Positions 57,513-64,000 of a stretch of DNA of 64,000 nt are shown piece by piece. Numbering within the stretch: position 1 is the stretch's first letter; the number at the start of each line of letters is the position of its first letter. The stretch is from Lumbricus rubellus (lineage: Eukaryota > Annelida > Clitellata > Crassiclitellata > Lumbricidae), in NCBI GenBank assembly GCA_945859605.1, contig OX243816.1, forward strand, positions 28,423,143 through 28,487,142, in the 5' to 3' direction. Made by a program: the position numbers and the translations under genes. The notes beneath the pieces are model-generated. The model had not been told where the DNA came from, ran no database searches, and was given only the letters and a program-made list of their open reading frames with translations.

Positions 57513-58522
57513 ATATGGTGTCGTTCCTCTTGATCAATCTGTGATGCACCGTGAAGTTCGTCGGCATGCAGCGCTGCCGCCACCGCCTCCTCCCCATCAT
57601 CCTCCCCATCATCCTCCTCCTTCCACTGGAGGAGGAGGAGGAGGAGGAGGAGGAGGAGGAGGAGACGCACTTCTGATGGGGCGATGTATCCACCTGCCAC
57701 CATCGATCCCCGTCTCCAAGGACGGAGAGGAGGGTGCCTACGCCTATCACCTCGGCCTCATTCACAGCAACGCCGAATCGCGGCCGGAGCGCTACCACGC
57801 GCCCCCCAATCGAACCCTCGACCCTCGCGACTGCCAGAACTACGACGATCTCCGTTTCCACTCACACTACGTAACATCTACGACGACGAAGTCGCTCAGC
57901 AGCAGCAGCAGCGGCTCTGGTGGCGGCACTGCAGGAGATTCCAAGACTCTGTTAAAGACCTCGGACAGTTACTCGACCAGCGGCAGCTCGACCTACTTGG
58001 GCAGTGCTGGGAAGCCAGTGCCGCATGTCGACAAACTGTGGGGTTCCCACGAGGTGATGAGCTTTGCTGGAGAGAAGGGTTTCACGAAGGAAACCGAAGA
58101 AAAGCCGCCAGCTGCTGCTGCTGCGGCTGCTGCTGCTGCGGTTCCTAAGCAACGAAGTAGCAGTGCCGAAGGGGTGCGTCGAATCATCAGCAAGTACTCG
58201 TTCCTGCGCAACTTCTCTCGGAAGCACACCAGTACGAAAACATCTGCAGCCCCGGTGCACTCGTCACCGCCGCCGCCGCCACCACTGGCACCGCCTCCTA
58301 CAGCTCTCTCCGATGCTGAGATGTGTGGGCTGGTGGGCGTGTCTGGGGTGCTGTCGGAGGCGGGGTCGCCGCCTGTCGGAGAGAAGCAGGCCCCTTGGGA
58401 ACTGCCGCCCAACTATGTCGATATGATATTTATCAAGGACGCGGTGCCATCAACGGCCAGCGGCGAGAAACCGGGCGACGTTGCTAGAAAGCAACTGCAT
58501 CTGAAACAACAACATCTACTTG

Positions 58523-58579
<57 letters not shown>

Positions 58580-58644
58580 TGAACAAATCAACTGCAACGA
58601 CGGAAAAATCGCTGAAATCGAAAGCTGCAACAAAACAGAAATAG
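57513..58644 (+). CDS. Low-complexity protein exon, homopolymer-rich, unknown function
   Basis: The frame is open from an acceptor-like CGATGCAG (AG at 57511-57512) to TAG at 58642. The first in-frame ATG is 57544, giving 366 residues. If spliced, the exon begins at the last base of a codon (phase 2). It carries Pro/His tracts, Gly x12 (GGA runs), Ser runs, Ala x10, another Pro run and Gln x18 encoded only by CAA. Between them lie ordinary segments: EEGAYAYHLGLIHSNAESR, NRTLDPRDCQNYDDLRFHSH, VDKLWGSHEVMSFAGEKGF, GVRRIISKYSFLRNFSRKH and ELPPNYVDMIFIKDAVP. These islands look like real protein, but I do not recognise the family. GC and CpG content are far above the flanks. AATAAA follows at 58695. 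Confidence 0.7.
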
Positions 58645-58694
58645 AAGCAGTTTATGTAAAAAGAAAAACGATAGTTCCAGACAACAACGCAAGA

Positions 58695-58700
58695 AATAAA
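58695..58700 (+). terminator. Poly(A) signal after the low-complexity exon
   Basis: AATAAA lies 51 bp after the stop codon, which supports 57513-58644 being a terminal exon. Confidence 0.5.
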
Positions 58701-59390
58701 TGCGGCTATATACTTTGTAACAAACAGAGCAAGACTATAACATAGTGAAATATTTAAAGCAAAACTCGCAGTGCTTTAGCCACAAACTGTATACAGATAA
58801 CAGTACTATAGTATGATAGAAAAGTCACACTATACCTACTGTTGACCCTGAAAAACCAATAATTATTCTGGATGGGAAAAATCGCCATGCATGGGAGTGT
58901 GACTATATATATAATGAAAAGGGAAAGAATTAGTTGTCCATCCAAGAACAAAACGAAATGATTGTGTTGGGCGAAATCGAAATTCGCCTATAGGAAATTG
59001 TGGCCCATGGCTTGCATGCATGCATTAGGGGTAGGCCTATATATATTATGACTATATTCTGTCTGACCGACAAAATAAATTCCGAAACGTCGTTTAGATT
59101 TTCGAGGTGTAATACACGAACCCTGCTTACCCTTTGCGAATCGATTTGTCAATAGCCAACCCCCCGTCTATTGCAATCCGTTCTGATTCAAAGTAAAAAC
59201 AAGAAAAACTGTTCTAATTTATAGACTGATCACTAGCTGTTGTATATATGTATATAATTGTTGGGTCTATAGGCCTATAAAAAATTATAAGCTTAATTGC
59301 ACGAAGTCGGAGCGCGCGTGCATCACGTATACATATACATATACAAGTGATACTATATTATGTCCTTATTTATATCAGCCTTATCAGGCA

Positions 59391-59429
<39 letters not shown>

Positions 59430-59515
59430 TCTTATGTTTTCAGCGAAGTATACTCATTTTGCCTAATTCATTTCCTTTTCCTTCGAATCTCAAACAAATG
59501 GCTGAAACATATACT
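58701..59515. other. Unassigned spacer
   Basis: AT-rich DNA with several AGGCCTA words and a TA run at 59394-59424. No gene or RNA is recognised. Confidence 0.4.
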
Positions 59516-60568
59516 GGGTGCATGCATGGGCCATAAAAGTAACCCCTACGGTTTTTTGCCCATATCTTGACCAGAAGAATTTCGAAATGAAATTTTACAG
59601 TCTTACATGCAATTCACATAACCCCGGTATACACAATCACGATGGCCAGATTTCATCAAAATATTTCAAACAGAACAAAAGTTAGGCCTATACCAATTTT
59701 AGTGAGGCCATGCACCCACCGTTTTTTGACGATTCAAAAACGACATGCAACAAAAAGTAACAAAAACACGATTTTATTAAGTCTCATCTTAAATAGGCCT
59801 AACTGTTGTCAAATTAACTTGGTATATGCTTCACAACTTGTGTTCGATGTCACGATGTATACCACCACCAGTGCCAAAACGTCTTTTGAGTCTCTTTGCA
59901 AAGTTCTCGATGGACCTGTTGATTAAGCTGATAGATTCCTTATTTACCAATTTGATTGTCATCTTGTGACTTCTCAGTGATGTGCAGCTACGCTGGTATA
60001 TATGCCTATATATATATATAGGCCCTGTTTGATAGTAATAATGATGATCGTCTGGCATGCATGAAGTCTATTTGATAACAACATGATGCGATGAGGCTGA
60101 GACTTAATAAAATCGTGTTTTTTCTACTTTTTGTTGCATTATACCCTTCTGAATCGTCAAAAAACGGTGGGGCCTGCACTGAATGTGCATGGTATACCAT
60201 TTGGTCTGTTTGAAACATCTTGATGACATCTGGCCATATGTGTAGATATATGAATTGTCTTTAAGCATGTAAAATTTCATTTTGATATTCTTACTTCTGA
60301 CCAAGATATTGGCCAGAATAATTAAATTGTTTTTTTGCAACTTTTTGTTGGGTCGCGTTTTTGAATCGTCAAAAAACGGTGGGTGTCCTCACTAAAAGTG
60401 ATTAAACTTTTCTTTCGTTTGAAATATTTTGATAAAATGTGACCATCATGTGACCATCATGTGCAAATATGAATTGTCTTTAAGCCTGTAAAATTTCATT
60501 TCGAAATTCTTATTTCTGGCCAAGATATGGGCAAAAAAGGGGGGTTACTTTTCATGGCCCATGCACCC
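59516..60568. mobile_element. Nested inverted-repeat composite element
   Basis: The outer arms GGGTGCATG...GGCCATAAAAGTAACCCC and the complement at 60540-60568 enclose TTTTTTGCCCATATCTTGRCCAGAA and GAATTTCGAAATGAAATTTTACAG in both orientations. Inside lies a second pair: CCGTTTTTTGACGATTCAAAAAC at 59717 is inverted at 60152 and 60361. AACAAAAAGTAACAAAAACACGATTTTATTAAG near 59750 is inverted near 60105. The second pair is also present in 42930-42975. There is no transposase. It looks like a MITE inserted in, or rearranged with, a related MITE. Confidence 0.75.
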
Positions 60569-60679
60569 CATGCATGCAGCTGCATGCATGCATGCGTACA
60601 TGATGACGACACAACAGATTTTTGAGTAGGCCTATATAATTATACGATCGATGTAGCGTGCTGCGTATATATACACGGA

Positions 60680-60974
60680 CATGGGCGTCCGCAGCGGGGC
60701 GCAAGTGCGCCCCCCTGGATTTTCGCATAGTTGCACATAAATTTAGATTATTTGGTCGTGATTGTTGCAACGCAATTTTCAATGTGATTATCGATTCGTT
60801 CTACAAGTTCGACCTATATGTTTTTCTTTGGGCGCATAACGTAGGCCTATAGGTATGCTATAGGATTCTCTCGTGGTAATATGGAAATTCAAACTGGCAC
60901 CCATTAAATTTAGACCATGTGACAATTATTTAAAAGTTTGCGCCCCCCTAGAAAAATTCCTGCGGACGCCCATG
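60680..60974. mobile_element. MITE of the CATGGGCGYCCGCA family, copy 2
   Basis: The inverted ends CATGGGCGTCCGCAG and CTGCGGACGCCCATG are flanked by the 8-bp direct repeat TACACGGA (60672-60679 and 60975-60982). Just inside are GCGCAAGTGCGCCCCCCTGGA and GCGCCCCCCTAGAAAAATTCC. It is 295 bp long and non-coding. It is related to 44697-45137. Confidence 0.92.
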
Positions 60975-61194
60975 TACACGGATCGGAATTTTGCCACTAT
61001 AAAATAATGGAAATTGCGAAAGTATAGCCTACGCTATAGGCCTATAATAAGGCCCTATAGCCTATATATGATGAGGAAGCAGAGATGAGTTGGTTGCGGA
61101 ATATCGCAGGGCTTTGAAGAATATTATAGGCCTACAAAAATAAGCTTAAATCATAAGACAACCATGCAGTATAGGCCATGCATAGACCTCTAAA

Positions 61195-61195
<1 letters not shown>

Positions 61196-61241
<46 letters not shown>

Positions 61242-61287
61242 CCCAGCATGCAATTAACTGCATGCTATAGAATATATATATATATAT
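61196..61287. repeat. (TA)n microsatellites
   Basis: Two TA runs at about 61196-61237 and 61272-61288. Confidence 0.95.
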
Positions 61288-61384
61288 ACAGTTAGACAAA
61301 GGCTTAATTTCAACGAAGGTGCACGCCAAAGGTTTGGACATGCATAACGAAGAACGAAAACGACTATAGCATAGGCCTATATAG

Positions 61385-63810
61385 ATGACAGAAAAATATC
61401 TAAAGAAGAAAACGACTTAAAACGAAAACGACAACGAAAGAAAATATCAGGAACGAAATCGTCAAAGAAGGACAAAACGAAAAAACATAAATTAGAACGA
61501 AAAATGACTAAAATGAACAATTGAACATAGCAGCCTATCTAAGAACAAACACTGCTAGGCCTATAAGACCGAAAACGACTAAGTTTATGCCTAGGCCTAT
61601 ATAAGAAACACAAATAAGAACGAAAAAGAAAAGGATTGAACATAAGTAAGAATGAAAACGAAAGTGACAATACATTACTGAGAACGAAAATTTAAAAAGA
61701 ACATAACTAAGAGCGATAACGACTAAGCAAGAACATAACTAACAACGAAAACAAAAGGCAGACCATAACTAAGAACAAAAGCGAAATTTAAAAAAACATA
61801 ACAAAAAATGAGAAAACTCAGAACTAAAACGACTCAGAAAAGCATATGGCTATACGGTAACTAAACTAAGAACGACAACGAAAGAACGTAATTGAGAACT
61901 AAAACGAAAACGGCTAAGATAGAACATAAGAAAGAACAAAAACGAAAAAGCAAGAATATAAATTAGAAGGAAAAAAAACGAAAAAGAAAAACATAACAAA
62001 TAGCGGAAACGAAAAACACACAGTGACACAACGAAGAATGAACACGAGAACAAGAACTAAAACGACTTGGAAAGAATAAAACTAAGAACGAAGAAAACAT
62101 CCTGAGAACGAAAACGACTTAGAACGAAAACGAATAGCCTAAAATCAAACATAACCAAGGACGAACAAGACTAAGAACAAAACCACTAAGATAGAACCTA
62201 ACAACGAACGAAAAAGAAGAAAAATAACTAAGAACGAAGGCATCAAAGAACGACCGAACGATAACTAGAATAACATAAATAAGAAAAAATGACTTAAAAA
62301 GTCAAAACCAAACCGGCTAAGAACAGAAACGACTACGGAAAACATAAATAGGAACAAAAACAAAAAAGAAAGAACATAACTAAGAACGAAAACGACGAAG
62401 AAAGAACACAAGAACGAAAACAAAAAAGCACATAATTAAGAACTAAAACGCGGAAGAGAGAACGAAAACAAAAAAAAGACCATAACTAAGAACGATAACG
62501 AACGACTAAGAAAGAACATATCGACAAGCGAAAATAAGAAAGAACATCACTAAGAAAAAATAAAATAAAAAACATTACTAAGAACGAACGTGCTAAGAAC
62601 TAAAACAACTGATAAAGAACATAACCCAGAAACTAAACGAAAGAACACAGACCCAACTAAGAACTAAAAAACTAAGAACGACAACTAAGGTAGAACAGAA
62701 CAAAGAACGAAAATGAAAGAGCAGAACTAAGAACGATGACGAAAAAGAAAGGACATAACTGAGAACGAAAACGAAAAACATAACTTGGAAGTAGGAACTA
62801 ACACGACTAAGAACTAAAATGACTATGAAAGAACAAAACAAGAAACGAAACCGAAAGACCATATTAAGAAAGAAAACGACTTATATGGAACACGACAAAG
62901 AACGATAACGAAGAAGAAAGAGCATAACTAAGAACGAACACGAATAAGAGCTAAAACGACTAAAAGAACATAGCAAAGAACGAAAACAAAAAGGAAAGAA
63001 GATAAATAAGAACGAAAAAGACATAACAAGAAAAGAAAATGAATATGTAAGAAGATAACTTAGAACAAAAACGACTAAGATAGAGCATAACATAGCACGA
63101 AAACGAAAAAGAAAGAACATGACTACGTGCTAAGAAATATAAAAACATAACCAAGAACATAACGATATAGAAAAGAACAACAACCACTAAGGAAAGAACA
63201 TAACTAATAAATATATCGAAAAAGAAAGAACATAACTAAGAAAGATAACGCAAAAAGAATGAACATAGCTAAGAACGAACACTATTAAGAACTAAAATGA
63301 CTAAAAAAGAAAAGTAACTTAGAAACTAAGAAAACAACTAAGAACGAAAACAACTGAGGAAGAACATAACAAAGAACGAACAGGAAAAAGAAAATAATAA
63401 CCAAAAAGAAAAAAAGAAAAAGAAAGAACATAACTAAGAACGAACAGTCGAACACGACTAAGAACTAGAACGGCTATGAATGAACGTAACTAAGAACGAA
63501 AACGACGAAGAAAGAATATGAAAAGAACGAATCGGACAAGAAAGAAGATAAATAAGAATAAAAACGAAACAGAAAGAACATGACTATGAACGAGAATGAA
63601 AGCACATAGTTTAGAACGAAAACGACAAATAAAGAATATAACTAAGAACAAAAACGCAAAGAACAAACACGTTAAACAAAGAACATAACTAAGAACGTAA
63701 ATGACAAAGAAAGAACACAACTGAGAACGTAAACGACAGCGAAAGAACACAACTAACAACAAAGCTAGTTAAATAGCCAAGAACGAAAACCTAACAAAGA
63801 ACTGGCTTAG
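61385..63810. repeat. 2.4-kb degenerate purine-rich array, AAGAACGAAAACGACTAAG family
   Basis: The top strand is a continuous patchwork of AAGAACGAAAACGA, CTAAGAAAGAACATAACTAAG and close variants, with an approximate 30-35 bp higher unit and no other sequence type. T is almost confined to CATAACT. Open frames on the minus strand (Phe/Ser/Leu/Val-rich) are by-products of the unit. No promoter, splice or protein similarity supports coding. Confidence 0.9.
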
Positions 63811-63835
63811 TTATAGGCTATAGTAAGCGGGTCCC

Positions 63836-64000
63836 TATGTGTTGGTTAGGGTCAAGTTAGACATCGTGAGGGTCGGTTAAGGTCAGGTTAGGCATCGTGA
63901 GGGTCGGTTAAGGTCAGGTTAGGCATCGTGAGGGTCGGTTAGGGACAGGTTAGGAATCGTGAGGGTCGGTTAGGGTTAGGTATAGGGTTAGTGCAGTCAT
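63836..64000. repeat. 31-bp telomere-like tandem repeat at the window end
   Basis: Units beginning ATCGTGAGGGTCGGTTARGG and continuing TCAGGTTAGGC start at 63863, 63894, 63925 and 63956, exactly 31 bp apart. The terminal stretch GGTTAGTGCAGTCAT is the inverse of ATGACTGCACTAAACC at 13634. The element therefore belongs to the same family as the MITE at 13483-13838 and continues beyond the window. Confidence 0.93.

Noticed and set aside
61850..63762. Several Phe/Ser/Leu-rich minus-strand frames resembling membrane proteins
   Set aside because: They follow from the purine-rich AAGAACGAAAACGA array. No conserved protein, splice or start signals.
63836..64000. True telomere
   Set aside because: The units are 31-bp, imperfect and internal, and resemble the cores at 13.6 kb and 51 kb. 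There is no continuous TTAGGG run.

Overview
The window is nuclear DNA from an animal with AT-rich, intron-dense genes and many mobile elements. All three recognisable genes are conserved metazoan/eukaryotic families on the + strand, with GT-AG introns of 0.1-2 kb. The many tRNA-derived SINEs, hAT/Tc1-type MITEs, Helitrons and long CA, TA and CTGT microsatellites fit a marine invertebrate. I cannot assign a phylum from sequence alone.

Layout. (1) 1-9,830: a sestrin gene with its 5' exons outside the window. Eight coding exons were reconstructed (505 codons to the stop), and the first follows a remarkable 26-bp minisatellite. (2) 9,831-14,340: gene-free, holding SINE, hAT and MITE relics. (3) 14,353-20,082: a complete PIGB-type gene (ER GPI mannosyltransferase III), 7 coding exons, 619 aa. 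(4) 20,083-24,184: spacer with a SINE, MITEs and a foldback element that ends about 95 bp before the next start codon. (5) 24,185-41,702: a complete long-form tRNase Z (ELAC2-type), 23 coding exons, 801 aa, with an N-terminal stretch resembling a mitochondrial presequence. (6) 41,703-48,100: gene-poor and rich in transposons. (7) 48,100-49,070: a CpG-rich stretch with a candidate first coding exon. A low-complexity open exon at 57,513-58,644 may be the 3' exon of the same or another gene. (8) 58,645-64,000: nested inverted-repeat elements, a 2.4-kb purine-rich degenerate array, and a 31-bp telomere-like tandem repeat that runs off the end.

The three identified genes have unrelated roles: stress and leucine signalling to mTORC1, GPI-anchor synthesis, and tRNA 3'-end processing. 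Each has its own ATG or 3' end, so they are ordinary neighbours and not an operon. In each gene the exon phases close without a frameshift, and the conserved motifs fall where the families require them.

The most unusual signal is at 392-1,280: 34 back-to-back copies, spaced exactly 26 bp apart, of the intron 3' splice site plus the first bases of the sestrin exon. The last copy is the real intron/exon junction. Other structures of interest are two Helitrons that both carry a long G-rich tract before the 3' hairpin, a foldback element with 15-bp subrepeats next to the ELAC2 start, related MITEs with intact 8-bp target-site duplications, and an abrupt rise of the word AGGCCT in the right-hand third of the window.
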